DNA of 64,000 nucleotides from Fibrobacter sp. (GCA_024398935.1 JAKSIH010000012.1:1-64000); one strand, 5' to 3'; counted from the stretch's first letter, positions 26,350-36,123 are shown. Notes: generated by a model not told the origin, from the letters alone. Made by a program: numbers and translations.

Positions 26350-26562
26350 GTTTCTTGTTTTTATAGGCGATGCTTTGGAGGGTTTGACCTTGTTTAGGTC
26401 GTTTCAGGCCAATGTGGATTGACTCTATTTAAGATACGGAATGAAATAATTACAAGATATTCTACTTATGCTTTGACATTGCAGTCCTTGTGGTTGTCTT
26501 AATTGCGTTTTTGAATAGATGCCCCTTCTTTTGTTCAAAGAGTTTTTTCTATTTTTGTGAGC

Positions 26563-27459
26563 ATGAGAAGAATTGCGTTGTTTGTACTGTTTTTGTCTTT
26601 GACCTGTTTCGCTCAGGAAGAATCCGCAAATGATTTGCAACCTGTTTCTGTAGGTGATTCGTCGGTTGTTCTTGAACAGAAAACGGTTGCCGATCAGCAA
26701 GAAATTGCTCCAGTTGAAAAAAGTGTAAAAGCGCCTTTAGTTGCTGCCCCTGCGATGGATGAAGAAACTCCAGTCAAGAAGAAAGGTGGTCTTTTAGATG
26801 GCTTGTTGCCCGTTTCATCCGATGAAGCGATTGCCAAGGGGCGTATTTATGGCGGTGTGTCTCTTTCCCTTATTCAGGGAAATACGGATGACGACGCCTT
26901 GAATGTACTGATTGGCGACGTGTATGAAGCCTATGGCTATACCTTTACAGTGGAAGCTTTCGGTGGTTATTTCATTAAGGATGCTATGGCAATTGGTCTT
27001 CGTGCGGGTTATTCCCGTACCTGGTTTGATGTGGATTTTGCCCTCATGGAAGATTTGCTGGATTTGAAGGAACATCGCAAGTATGTAAGTAACGGATTCT
27101 TCGTTCAGCCGTTGTTGAAAAATTATTTGAAGGTCTTTGATTCGGAAACATTCTATTTCTTCAACGAAACTTCAATATCCGTTGAGTATTCCTATGGCAT
27201 GTCCCAGACCGATGACGGTGAGGACATGAAGAAAACCTTGAATAACGCCTGGTCCATTGATGTTGGAATTAATCCGGGTATTTGCATTATGGTGCTGAAC
27301 CGTTTTGCTTTTGAAACTTCCGTAGGCTTGCTTGGACTTAACTCCAGCGTGATGAATGTGGAAGAAAACGGGGAGTCAAAGAGCAAGTTCGTTTACAATA
27401 TTGTGAACTTTACTATCAACCTGTTGGCCTTGGACTTTTCCTTGGTTTACTTTTTCTAG
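26563..27459 (+). CDS. Outer-membrane beta-barrel-like protein
   Basis: Protein of 298 residues starting MRRIALFVLFLSLTCFAQ (signal peptide). A low-complexity Pro/Glu/Val linker (about 20-75) leads to a beta-rich part with alternating aromatic strands (IYGGVSLSLIQGNTDDD, YGYTFTVEAFGGYFI, MAIGLRAGYSRTWFDVDF) and a C-terminal strand ending LDFSLVYFF. A terminal Phe is the usual BAM recognition signal. The ATG at 26563 is chosen over a GTG two codons upstream. First gene of a three-gene operon with two PCMD lipoproteins (gaps 12 and 11 bp). Confidence 0.75.
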   Translation: MRRIALFVLFLSLTCFAQEESANDLQPVSVGDSSVVLEQKTVADQQEIAPVEKSVKAPLVAAPAMDEETPVKKKGGLLDGLLPVSSDEAIAKGRIYGGVSLSLIQGNTDDDALNVLIGDVYEAYGYTFTVEAFGGYFIKDAMAIGLRAGYSRTWFDVDFALMEDLLDLKEHRKYVSNGFFVQPLLKNYLKVFDSETFYFFNETSISVEYSYGMSQTDDGEDMKKTLNNAWSIDVGINPGICIMVLNRFAFETSVGLLGLNSSVMNVEENGESKSKFVYNIVNFTINLLALDFSLVYFF

Positions 27460-27471
27460 GGAGGTTCAAGC

Positions 27472-29043
27472 ATGCTGAAAAATTTGAAACTTGGACTTGG
27501 CTTAGCTTTGGTAAGCCTTGGCTTGAACGGTTGTGGCGAGCATGATTTTGCTCCTCCCGTTAATAATTTGCAGGACTTGCCTCTATTTGAAAATAGTGAA
27601 GTGGACGTTGACTGGGAAGCATCCGTAATTATGCTTCCCGAAATGACGGATTCGTTGAAGGTTGGCGACCTAGCTTCCCTAGGTGGCTCCAAGTATTATC
27701 TGACTTTGGATGGAGACTTGGTTGATCCAGAAATTGACTGGGACCATCCCTTGGCAGAGGACGCTGTAATCGTTGCGGGCGAAGATGGCTTTGCCAATAT
27801 CGTGGTGATGGATGATGCCAATCGTGTTATCGGCGTTTGGCAGGTGAAAACACCGGAAGTGCCGTCGTCATCTTCTGAAGAAGTTTCTTCCTGCAGTTCC
27901 GAAACTTTGCCGGTAAGCTCTAGCTCCGGTAGCGAAGGCTCTTCCTCCAGTTCTGAAACCGTTGAATCTAGCTCTGGTAGCGAAGAGGTCTCTTCAAGTT
28001 CTAATGTAGTTGAATGCAGTTCCAGCGTTGAATCTGAATCTAGTAGCTCCGGAGCTGAGGAAAGTTCCAGCAGCGAGACCGCGGAGTCTAGTTCCAGCGC
28101 AGAGACTGTGTCCAGTAGCTCTGTGGTTGAGGAAAGTTCCAGCAGCGAAATTGTTGAGTCTAGCTCCAGCATAGAGCCTGTATCCAGTAGTTCTGAATTT
28201 GTGAAAAGTTCCAGCAGCGAAGTTATTGAGTCTAGTTCCAGCAATGAAGTTGTTGAATCTAGCTCCAGTGAAATGTCCAGTTCTAGTGAGAATGCTGCTG
28301 AACCGCAGTTGCCCGGCTCCGACTTTAGCAGTTGGAATAAGTCCTTTTGGGGCTCCACCAGCGATGTTATGGCAAATGAGAAAACTGTTGCTGCAATTAA
28401 GCTGAAGTCTTCTGCAAATGCTGAATTTTCTAATTCCAGGATGACGCTCACAACGCGAGAAATCACGGGTTCCTTCATAGGTATTGAAGGCAGTTGGAAG
28501 ATTGCTGGCGGTTTTTATTTTGCGGGATCTTTTGCCGATACGGACATCGCTCATCTGTACCAGTGGAACTACACATCGGGGACGCCTGATGCAAGCTATG
28601 CTTCCGACATATCTCAGGGCATGACCTTTGGACGCCCCTTCTCTGCCCGTCCGGTTTCCTTTGAAGTGTCTTACGCCTATACCCATGTAGCAAATTCCAA
28701 TGAAAATTTCCCTCAGCAGGGATTGATTTACGTAGCTCTTGTAAGCGCAGACCATAAAATTGTTGCCGCCGGATCCATCGTGAAATCGGAATCTTCAGAT
28801 ATGACAACGGAAACTGTTGAACTGCAGTACGGCTCCGATGCAGGCTTGATTAGTGCAGGCTATGCCGGAGTATCCGATTTGACGGTTGGTTCTGGAGATG
28901 AAACCGTAGAGTCTATTCGAGTGATGTTTGCTTCCTCTGCCTATGCCTTTGTGGTAGATGGCGGGGCTCTTGGAAATAGCGAAAAGTATCGCGGAGGCGA
29001 GAATTCCAAACTCGTCATAGATAACTTCAAACTGAATTACTAA
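27472..29043 (+). CDS. Lipoprotein with long poly-serine linker and PCMD-like C-terminal domain
   Basis: Protein of 523 residues, lipobox LGLNGC (cysteine 21), ribosome binding site AGGGAGG. A small N-terminal beta domain (about 25-130) ends GVWQVKTPEV. A 150-residue linker of Ser-rich units spaced by Glu/Val follows (about 131-280). The C-terminal 240 residues have the features of the putative carbohydrate-metabolism domain PCMD: SSWNKSFWG, FYFAGSFADTDI, MTFGRPFSARPVSFEVSYAYT and LVIDNFKLNY. The DNA of the linker is itself repetitive and may vary in length. It is anchored in the membrane with the PCMD domain held away by the linker. Substrate unknown. Confidence 0.82.
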   Translation: MLKNLKLGLGLALVSLGLNGCGEHDFAPPVNNLQDLPLFENSEVDVDWEASVIMLPEMTDSLKVGDLASLGGSKYYLTLDGDLVDPEIDWDHPLAEDAVIVAGEDGFANIVVMDDANRVIGVWQVKTPEVPSSSSEEVSSCSSETLPVSSSSGSEGSSSSSETVESSSGSEEVSSSSNVVECSSSVESESSSSGAEESSSSETAESSSSAETVSSSSVVEESSSSEIVESSSSIEPVSSSSEFVKSSSSEVIESSSSNEVVESSSSEMSSSSENAAEPQLPGSDFSSWNKSFWGSTSDVMANEKTVAAIKLKSSANAEFSNSRMTLTTREITGSFIGIEGSWKIAGGFYFAGSFADTDIAHLYQWNYTSGTPDASYASDISQGMTFGRPFSARPVSFEVSYAYTHVANSNENFPQQGLIYVALVSADHKIVAAGSIVKSESSDMTTETVELQYGSDAGLISAGYAGVSDLTVGSGDETVESIRVMFASSAYAFVVDGGALGNSEKYRGGENSKLVIDNFKLNY

Positions 29044-29054
29044 GGAACCGGATT

Positions 29055-31772
29055 ATGAATCGTTTTTTGGTTTTTCTGATTTTTGCAATTTCTCTGTTTG
29101 GCCTTTGGGCATGTACAGCGGATTATGATACATTCAGTAAGTCTCACTATAAGGCATTTAATGGAATCGCCTTTGATGAACAGGATGGTGAACCTTCCGT
29201 CTATTCCGAAGAGCACTTGATTAAGGTGACTCTTGTGGCTCCGCCGGAATCTCTTTCTACCTGGGATTCCGTTACGGTAGCATCTTTTGATGTAAGCTCG
29301 CTTGCGTCTATCCATTTGGTGGATGGAAAGTTCAAGGAATTCCCCAGTGATTCTGCAGCACTGGATTCTCTTGCAAACGATGTGTCCTATGCGTCTGAAA
29401 AAATTCATGTGGGCGACAAGATTCGTATTCCAAAGAGCTTGGTGGTGTATATCATGGTGGTTGCCGAAAATGGTGATCCTTCCATTTGGCAAATGTCCTT
29501 TACGATTCCTGGTGTAGAAGTTCCTAGCAGTTCTTCTTCTGATGATAAACCTGGGTCGGATAATCCTAACGACGATAATCCCGGGGATGAGTCTTCTTCC
29601 AGTTCTTCTGATGAAGCTGAAAAAACAGAATCTTCAAGTAGTGCGGCTCTCAGCGATAATAATGATTTCAAGATATCCTTTAAGGACGAACTGGAAAATG
29701 AAACCAGTGGCGACACCATTTATGTGACCTTTGCCCAGGGAACAGATTTATCCAAGGTTTCTTTCGAAACTTCTGAAATTCATCGTAGTGCAAAGATTGA
29801 TTCTGATCCTGCAAAGGTAACGGACTGGAGTAAGGTTCAGAAGTTTGTGGTTACCGCAGAAGATGGGACAGAACGAAATTGGATTGTCGTTGTTCAGGCC
29901 GTTCTTAGCTCTGCAACAGATTTCCAGATTTGGTTCAAGAATCAGTTGAAGGTGAATCGTAATGAAGATACGATTGCTGTTAAGCTGCAGAATAGCGAAA
30001 CTATTGCCGCTGCCGTGGTGGATTCCTTCAAGGTCTCTGCTGGTGCGTCGGTCTCTCCGAACCCGAAGGATGTGAAGTGGGCGGAATCCCAGAAGTTCAC
30101 CGTCACTGCCGAAGATAGAACAGAAAAAACTTGGGTGCTTACTCTGGATGTTGCTGCCGCCGACGAAGTTGCCTCCGACGAAAAGGAACTGATTTCTATT
30201 TCCGCCAAGGGTGAAATTGAAGCGGCGACGGTTGATGCTGAAAAGAAAACGATCGTTGTTCATTTGGCCGATCAGCGGGCTGTAAGTGCGGTTGAGTTGA
30301 CCGTTAAGATTTCTGAAACTGCATCCCAGGATCTGCAGGCTGGAGTTCTGGATTTGCGTTCTCCGGTTGTCATGACCATTACTGCGGAAGATGCAAGCAC
30401 AGCCGTTTGGACTATTTCTGCTGACTTCCCACTGTCTTCCGAGGCTGATATCAAGACATTCGCTCTGGATGGTGTTGCTACGGAGTCCGCGCCGGAAATC
30501 AATGCCTCAAAGCATGAAATTTCCTTTGAGGTTGCTTATGGCACGGACCTTTCCGAGGTGTTCTTCACTGCCACTTACTCTGATTATGCGAAGGGCCCTG
30601 CTGCTGCGGACTGCCATTTGGATTTGACAAGTGGCAGTGGAAAAATTGAAGTAACCGCCCAGGATGGCTCCAAGGTGGAGTGGACTGTGAAAGTGACCGT
30701 GGGGGAGGCTCCTGTGATTGCCGCTCCTGAAATCGTATCCATTGCTGTTGGTTCTGCAAAGGTTAGTGGGATTATTGATGCTTCCGCAGGAACAATTTCT
30801 TTTGAAATGGACTACGCAAAGGATGTGCGACTGGATTCTCTTCCCCTTGCTTCACTGAAACTTTCTGATGGAGCCACGGTCGAAAATTTTGAGGTTGGCA
30901 AGTCCTATGACTTTGCTAAGACAAAGACTGTGGTTGTAAAAAATGGAAATGGTGAAACGAAAACATATAAATTAAAGGCTGGCTATCAGTATCCCAGTAT
31001 GAAAATCGCATCTTCCAGTTGGGTAAAGGATGATAACGGTAATCTTTATGATTTGTCCGGTTGGGATAATGGAAATAATGGGTTTACTAAACAGCTTGCT
31101 GTAAGTACGGAATCTGGCGAAGTCCTTAAAATGGCGACAACGAAATACATGGGCAAGATTGCCAGTGGAAATACTTTTACAGCCTACTTTAATCCCAAAA
31201 ATGTGAATGCAATAAGCATGTTGAGCTATAAGGATGGAAACGAACTAATTGACTTTGGTCGTCCTTTCTATGGTAGACCTGAATATGTGGAATTTGATGT
31301 GATGTATGAGGGTAAGGGAGACTCCTGTGACTTGTACATTGTGTTGGAAAGCAGAAGAACCGCCGAAGGAAATATTCGTCTTGACAGAGATGGTCGAAAC
31401 CAGTATAGAGCGTCTACGGATGTTCAGACCTTGGTTGCTTCTGCATGGTACCGTTCTACAAGTGTTGAAGATAAGACTTTGCCCGATGTTGTATCCATTA
31501 CCGATGCAAAGCGTGCTGGCTACAAGACTATTCGAATGAAATTGAAGTACGGCGTTCCCTTAGAGGGTTCTCCTCTTTATCAGTCTAGCACTTTCAACGC
31601 AAAATTGAATAATAGTGCGGGTATAGATAACCATCTGGTCCAAACGGAAAGCCCTGATGACTTTTCTGTAACTCATCTACGTTTGGTGATGGCTGCCAGT
31701 GCCAATGGCAACACTTATGTGGGTGTAGAGGGCGCAACTCTTTATGTGGATGAAATCCGCCTAATCTATTAA
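29055..31772 (+). CDS. Lipoprotein with DUF5018-like repeats and PCMD-like C-terminal domain
   Basis: Protein of 905 residues, lipobox FGLWAC (cysteine 20). After an N-terminal domain ending WQMSFTIPGVEVP comes a Ser/Asp linker (about 157-200), then a series of about five Ig-like units, each ending in a motif like TAEDGTERNWIVVV, TAEDRTEKTWVLTL, TAEDASTAVWTISA or TAQDGSKVEWTVKV, as in DUF5018-type repeats. The C-terminal part (SSSWVKDDNGNLYD, FGRPFYGRPEYVEFDVMYEG, LYVDEIRLIY) is a PCMD-like domain homologous to that of the upstream neighbour. Last gene of the operon. Probably a surface-exposed stalked lipoprotein. Confidence 0.82.
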   Translation: MNRFLVFLIFAISLFGLWACTADYDTFSKSHYKAFNGIAFDEQDGEPSVYSEEHLIKVTLVAPPESLSTWDSVTVASFDVSSLASIHLVDGKFKEFPSDSAALDSLANDVSYASEKIHVGDKIRIPKSLVVYIMVVAENGDPSIWQMSFTIPGVEVPSSSSSDDKPGSDNPNDDNPGDESSSSSSDEAEKTESSSSAALSDNNDFKISFKDELENETSGDTIYVTFAQGTDLSKVSFETSEIHRSAKIDSDPAKVTDWSKVQKFVVTAEDGTERNWIVVVQAVLSSATDFQIWFKNQLKVNRNEDTIAVKLQNSETIAAAVVDSFKVSAGASVSPNPKDVKWAESQKFTVTAEDRTEKTWVLTLDVAAADEVASDEKELISISAKGEIEAATVDAEKKTIVVHLADQRAVSAVELTVKISETASQDLQAGVLDLRSPVVMTITAEDASTAVWTISADFPLSSEADIKTFALDGVATESAPEINASKHEISFEVAYGTDLSEVFFTATYSDYAKGPAAADCHLDLTSGSGKIEVTAQDGSKVEWTVKVTVGEAPVIAAPEIVSIAVGSAKVSGIIDASAGTISFEMDYAKDVRLDSLPLASLKLSDGATVENFEVGKSYDFAKTKTVVVKNGNGETKTYKLKAGYQYPSMKIASSSWVKDDNGNLYDLSGWDNGNNGFTKQLAVSTESGEVLKMATTKYMGKIASGNTFTAYFNPKNVNAISMLSYKDGNELIDFGRPFYGRPEYVEFDVMYEGKGDSCDLYIVLESRRTAEGNIRLDRDGRNQYRASTDVQTLVASAWYRSTSVEDKTLPDVVSITDAKRAGYKTIRMKLKYGVPLEGSPLYQSSTFNAKLNNSAGIDNHLVQTESPDDFSVTHLRLVMAASANGNTYVGVEGATLYVDEIRLIY

Positions 31773-31861
31773 AGACTAAAATTCCCCTTCCATATAGCAC
31801 AGAGATTTTTGCTATATTGATGTGTGAAAAATAAAGCCCTCTGGGCAAATGGAGATGTTTT

Positions 31862-32185
31862 ATGGCTGCTTTGAATCTTTCTGCAGAAAAGTTTGATGAA
31901 GTAATTAGTTCTGGTCAGCTTGTTTTTGTTGACTTCTGGGCAACCTGGTGCCGTCCTTGCATGATGATGGGCCCTGTCGTTGAAGAACTTGCTAATGAGT
32001 ATGAAGGTAAGGCGATCATTGCCAAGATGAATGTGGATGATCCGGGTGTTTCTGATATCTGCGCTCGTTTCGGCATTACCAACATTCCCAACATGAAACT
32101 GTTCAAGAACGGTGTCGAGGTGGGCAATGTGGTTGGTGCAGTTCCTAAGAATACAGTTAAGATCGCTATCGACCGTAATCTTTAA
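31862..32185 (+). CDS. trxA: Thioredoxin
   Basis: Cytoplasmic disulfide reductase, reduced by thioredoxin reductase. The 107-residue protein has the normal thioredoxin length and carries FVDFWATWCRPCMMMGPVVEEL. The active site is WCRPC instead of the common WCGPC, a known variant. The cis-proline lies in ITNIPNMKLFKNG. Good ribosome binding context (ATGGAGATG upstream). Transcribed alone; a terminator follows. Confidence 0.95.
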   Translation: MAALNLSAEKFDEVISSGQLVFVDFWATWCRPCMMMGPVVEELANEYEGKAIIAKMNVDDPGVSDICARFGITNIPNMKLFKNGVEVGNVVGAVPKNTVKIAIDRNL

Positions 32186-32211
32186 CTGACCGCTCGTTTG
32201 GCTTAAATTGA

Positions 32212-32246
32212 AAAAATCTGCAGGTATTCATCTGCGGATTTTTCTG
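32212..32246 (+). terminator. Terminator after trxA
   Basis: AAATCTGCAG, loop GTATTCAT, CTGCGGATTT, then TTTCTGTTTTT. Confidence 0.75.
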
Positions 32247-32262
32247 TTTTTATCATTCCTGT

Positions 32263-32290
32263 TTCATTGTTCATTGTTCATTGTTCATTG
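32263..32290 (+). repeat. Four perfect TTCATTG heptads upstream of hisF
   Basis: TTCATTG is repeated four times without a mismatch and ends 20 bp before the hisF ATG. Related heptad arrays occur before other genes in this window. Confidence 0.9.
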
Positions 32291-32310
32291 TTAATTTCTA
32301 TTTTTCGGCT

Positions 32311-33102
32311 ATGCTTACGAAACGATTGATTGTGTGCTTGGATGTCCGTGACCGTAAGGTGACGAAGGGTGTTAAATTCAAAGGCAACATCGATATCGGT
32401 GATCCGGTGGAGATGGGTGCCCGCTATAGTGATGACGGCGTCGATGAACTGGTGTTTTATGATATTACCGCCAGCGCTGAAAATCGCCCCTGTGACATGG
32501 AAATGATTCGTCAGATTGCAAAGCGGGTGTTTATTCCCTTTGCTGTTGGCGGCGGTATCCGCAATCTGGACGACATGCACCAGGCCCTGCTTGCCGGAGC
32601 CGAAAAGGTAAGCGTGAACAGCCTTGCTGTTCTTCATCCCGAAATTATTGCAGAGGGCGCCAAGGCTTTTGGACGTCAGTGCATCGTTCTTGGCATGGAT
32701 GCCAAGTTTGTGGGCGTTTCTGAAAAGTTCCCCAGCGGTTATGAAGTGTATATTCGCGGTGGTCGTCAGGCTATGGGTCTTGATGCCGTGGAATGGGCCA
32801 AGAAGGCCGAAGAGCTGGGTGTGGGCGAAATTTGCCTGAATGCCATTGATACGGATGGCGTTCGTAACGGCTACGAACTGAACATCACCGATCAGGTGGC
32901 CAAGGCTGTGCAGATTCCTGTCATTGCAAGTGGTGGTGCGGGAACTCCTGACCACATTGTGGACCTGTTCAACAAGACTTCTGCCGATGCTGCTTTGGTT
33001 GCTTCCATGGTTCATTTTGGTGATTATACCGTGCCGCAGATTAAAGGCGAAATGCTTGCTGCAGGAATACCTGTCCGCAAGAAAATGAACGGAGAAGTTT
33101 AA
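32311..33102 (+). CDS. hisF: Imidazole glycerol phosphate synthase, cyclase subunit
   Basis: Forms imidazole glycerol phosphate and AICAR in histidine synthesis, with HisH supplying ammonia. The 263-residue TIM barrel has the expected length and motifs: [18 protein letters not shown], with the catalytic Asp of CLDV and the KGVKF phosphate loop, [12 protein letters not shown], and [13 protein letters not shown]. The second catalytic Asp lies in NAIDTDGV. The ATG at 32311 is chosen because homologues start MLTKRLI; the upstream codons run through the heptad array. No other his genes are in the window. tldD follows immediately. Confidence 0.95.
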   Translation: MLTKRLIVCLDVRDRKVTKGVKFKGNIDIGDPVEMGARYSDDGVDELVFYDITASAENRPCDMEMIRQIAKRVFIPFAVGGGIRNLDDMHQALLAGAEKVSVNSLAVLHPEIIAEGAKAFGRQCIVLGMDAKFVGVSEKFPSGYEVYIRGGRQAMGLDAVEWAKKAEELGVGEICLNAIDTDGVRNGYELNITDQVAKAVQIPVIASGGAGTPDHIVDLFNKTSADAALVASMVHFGDYTVPQIKGEMLAAGIPVRKKMNGEV

Positions 33103-34485
33103 ATGAATCCGTCTGTTGCCGTGAAAATTTTTGAAGCAGGCCGTCAGGCCGGTGCGGACTTCGTCGAAATTTTTGAAGAAGAAACCCGCAGTTCTGTTCT
33201 TGGTCTGAAGTCCAGCCAGATTGATTCTGCAACTGCAGGAACGGATTACGGCATTGGAATTCGTTTGCTTTATGGTACCGAAGTCCTGTATGGCTTTACT
33301 AGCGATGATTCCGAAGAAGCTTTGATCAAGCTGGTGCAGACACTTGCCTTCGGTCGCATTGCCGGTATGGAACAGAAACCGGTGGAACTGAATCCAGCAA
33401 AGCGCGTGGTGGATTTTAACGCAGCCGCTTTCAAGGATCCCCGCGTTCTCGGACAGGCGGTAAAGCAGGATTTTCTTTTCCGTGCGGATAAGGCTGCCCG
33501 CGCTATTTCTGACAAGGTGGCTCAGGTTGCTGTTTCCGTGGCGGACGATTGCACTCACATTCATTTGCTGAACAGTGAAGGTGTAAATCTGGAAATGGAC
33601 CGTTCCCATGTGCGTCTAAGCGTAAGCGTTACGGCAACCGATGGTACGGAACGCTTGACCTCCGCGGAACGCCCCGGTGCCATTGGCGGGTACGAACTGC
33701 TGGAAATTTATAATCCCGAAGAAATGGCAAAATCCGCCGGTGAACGCGCTGTTCGTATGCTTTCTGCAGGCTACATTAACGGTGGCCAGATGCCCGTGAT
33801 TATGGGCAATGGCTTTGGTGGCGTTATTTTCCATGAAGCCTGTGGCCATCCGTTGGAAACGGAATCCATCCGTCGAAATGCAAGCCCCTTCTGCGGTAAG
33901 CTGGGAGAAGCTATCGGCCAGCCTTGCCTGACCGCTATCGACGACGGCACTCTGGATGGCGTCTGGGGTAGCCTGAAGGTGGATGACGAAGGAACTCCTA
34001 CAGAACGCACTGTCCTTATTGAAAATGGCATTCTGAAAACTTATATGTCCGACCGTGTCGGAGCTTCGGAAGTGGGCGTGAAACGTTCCGGCAGTGCCCG
34101 CCGCGAATCCTACAAGTACGCCCCTGTGAGCCGCATGCGCAATACTTTTATTGCTCCCGGCAAGGATTCCCTGGATGATATGATTGCGAGTGTGGATTAC
34201 GGCCTCTATGCAGCCCGCATGGCTGGTGGTTCTGTGAATCCTGCAACCGGTGAATTCAACTTTGCCGTGGACGAAGGTTATGTTATCCGTAACGGCAAGA
34301 TTTGTGAACCTGTTCGCGGTGCAGCTCTCATCGGTAAGGGGCACGAAATTATGCCTCGCATTAGCATGGTTGGCACCGATTTGAAGCTGGCTGCAGGTGT
34401 TTGCGGTGCAAGTTCCGGTCATGTTCCCGTGACGGTTGGTCAGCCCTCTATCAAGGTGGACCAGATTCTCGTGGGTGGCCGATAA
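33103..34485 (+). CDS. tldD: Metalloprotease TldD
   Basis: Subunit of the TldD/TldE (PmbA) zinc protease that degrades or matures peptides in the cytoplasm. The 460-residue protein has the full family length. The metal site is the HExxxH motif in FHEACGHPLE; the C-terminal domain includes MSDRVGASEVG and AALIGKG. The ATG directly follows the hisF stop, so the two genes probably share a transcript. A tldE partner is not in the window. Confidence 0.92.
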   Translation: MNPSVAVKIFEAGRQAGADFVEIFEEETRSSVLGLKSSQIDSATAGTDYGIGIRLLYGTEVLYGFTSDDSEEALIKLVQTLAFGRIAGMEQKPVELNPAKRVVDFNAAAFKDPRVLGQAVKQDFLFRADKAARAISDKVAQVAVSVADDCTHIHLLNSEGVNLEMDRSHVRLSVSVTATDGTERLTSAERPGAIGGYELLEIYNPEEMAKSAGERAVRMLSAGYINGGQMPVIMGNGFGGVIFHEACGHPLETESIRRNASPFCGKLGEAIGQPCLTAIDDGTLDGVWGSLKVDDEGTPTERTVLIENGILKTYMSDRVGASEVGVKRSGSARRESYKYAPVSRMRNTFIAPGKDSLDDMIASVDYGLYAARMAGGSVNPATGEFNFAVDEGYVIRNGKICEPVRGAALIGKGHEIMPRISMVGTDLKLAAGVCGASSGHVPVTVGQPSIKVDQILVGGR

Positions 34486-34496
34486 CATCAGTGCCA

Positions 34497-34556
34497 TTCT
34501 GGAGAACCAGTTGTTCTGGAGACCCCGTCATTCTGGAGCGAAGCGATAGAATCCAT
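34497..34556. repeat. REP-like palindromic element with three TTCTGGAG copies
   Basis: TTCTGGAG recurs at 34497, 34514 and 34531. The last copy begins an imperfect palindrome of the form ATTCTGGAGCGAAGCGATAGAAT. Sequences like GAGCGAAGCGA with flanking inverted arms are common dispersed intergenic elements in many bacteria. Confidence 0.55.
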
Positions 34557-34595
34557 CTTGATCAATTAAAGTGCAAATAAAGAAACTCTGAAAAT

Positions 34596-34627
34596 AAAAA
34601 GCTGTGTAGAATACACAGCTTTTTTTT
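34596..34627. terminator. Bidirectional terminator between tldD and murD
   Basis: AAAAAGCTGTGTA, loop GAA, TACACAGCTTTTT, with A- and T-runs on both sides, between convergent genes. Confidence 0.85.
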
Positions 34628-34666
34628 AATGAGTAAAGTCGATGCCGAGGGAACGCGGCATGATTT

Positions 34667-36013
34667 TTAGTCTAGATCGGCGACCAGCTTGTCGAATACC
34701 TGACCGCGAACTTTGTAGTTCTTGAACAGGCCGAAGCTTGCACAGGCGGGACTCATGATGACGGTGCCGCCTTCGCCGATGGAAAGACTGTCTGCAAAGG
34801 CTTCTTCCAGGGTGGGGAAGATGGCGGTCTTGATACCTGCTTCATCTACACCTGCCTTCTTCAGGTCTGCAAGCATGCGTTCCGCAGTGGCGCCAATCAA
34901 GGCGATTCGCTTCAGGTTGGGGCGATCCTTTACCAGAATCTCGCTAAGCTCTGTAAAGTCGGCGTTCTTTTCGGAGCCGCCAAGAATCAGCGCGAAGGGA
35001 CGCTTCATGCTGCCGGTGGCGGCGATGGTCGCGTCGGGTCGAGTGGCGTAGCTGTCGTTAAAGAATTCAATGCCTTTCTTCTCGCCCTTGAATTCCATAC
35101 GGAAGGGGAGGGTTTCGTAACTCTTGAGGGCTTCGAAGGCGTCTGCAGTCTTGATACCCAGGGCGCTGACGGCCAGAGTTGCTGCAGCCATGTTTTCCAG
35201 CTGGTAGATACCGCGGACCTTGCAGTCGCTGAGGAATAGCTTGTCGTTTCCGATGGTGAGAACAGAACCTTCAATGTTGGCGTCCCCGTCGCCAAAGCTA
35301 ACTGCAAGCTTGTTGCGGGCAGGGCTTTCGCTTGCGATCTTTGCGGAGGGGGCAGCGTCCTTCAGATAGACGCAAGTACCGGCACTCTTCTGCCAACGGA
35401 CAAGGTTTGCCTTTGCATCGCGGTATTCTTCCACGCTGGTATGCCAATCCAAATGTTCCGTAGATACTCGCAGGACAACGCCTACATCCGGAGACTTGGA
35501 CAAGGTCATCAGCTGGAAACTGGACAACTCCAGAATGCTTACGCGTTCTGCAGTATCGTCTTCTAGCAGGTCCAGAGCGGGAACGCCGAAGTTTCCTCCG
35601 ATGATGTTTGCCTTGCCGCACTTGTCCAGAATGTGGCTTATCATGCTAACGGTACTTCCTTTTCCCAGAGTGCCCGTAACACCGATTACCTTTTTAGATT
35701 TCGTCTGTTCCAGGAACAACTGGATCTGGCTTGTCATCATGCCGCCGTTCATCTGGAACTTGAACAAGTCCTGGCTCATGGGATAGACGCCTGCGGAACG
35801 CACTACGGTAACGCATTCGCGGAGACCGTCCAGATAGTTTTCACCGCTGAAAACTTTTACGTTAATGCCGATGGGGGCTTCCGGCAGGTTCACCGGGTTC
35901 TTGTCCATCACGACGATTTCCTTGACGCCTTCACGGAACAGATAACGAAGTGTGCTCTGGCCTTCAACGCCAAAGCCGAGAATACCAACAGGAGAAACCA
36001 AATTGTTGTTCAT
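34667..36013 (-). CDS. murD: UDP-N-acetylmuramoyl-L-alanine:D-glutamate ligase
   Basis: Adds D-glutamate to UDP-MurNAc-L-Ala in peptidoglycan synthesis. The 448-residue protein has the MurD length and order: N-terminal UDP-binding Rossmann part (VGILGFGVEGQSTLRYL), ATP loop GVTGTLGKGSTVSMI, LELSSFQLM, NDSYATRPDATIAA and the C-terminal LILGGSEKNADFTEL. The start MNNNLVSP is chosen, with AAAGG upstream; the longer frame adds an unlikely 17 residues. TGTLGKGST differs slightly from the usual GTNGKTT loop but keeps the Lys. No other mur genes nearby. Confidence 0.92.
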   Translation of the reverse strand: MNNNLVSPVGILGFGVEGQSTLRYLFREGVKEIVVMDKNPVNLPEAPIGINVKVFSGENYLDGLRECVTVVRSAGVYPMSQDLFKFQMNGGMMTSQIQLFLEQTKSKKVIGVTGTLGKGSTVSMISHILDKCGKANIIGGNFGVPALDLLEDDTAERVSILELSSFQLMTLSKSPDVGVVLRVSTEHLDWHTSVEEYRDAKANLVRWQKSAGTCVYLKDAAPSAKIASESPARNKLAVSFGDGDANIEGSVLTIGNDKLFLSDCKVRGIYQLENMAAATLAVSALGIKTADAFEALKSYETLPFRMEFKGEKKGIEFFNDSYATRPDATIAATGSMKRPFALILGGSEKNADFTELSEILVKDRPNLKRIALIGATAERMLADLKKAGVDEAGIKTAIFPTLEEAFADSLSIGEGGTVIMSPACASFGLFKNYKVRGQVFDKLVADLD

Positions 36014-36123
36014 ATAAAACCTTTTTTGCGCGGTACAGAACCGCAATTTTTCGCGCGGAACCATCCCGCGAACTACGGGCTAAAATTTAGCAAGATGTGA
36101 TTGAAAAAAATAGAAGGAAACTC

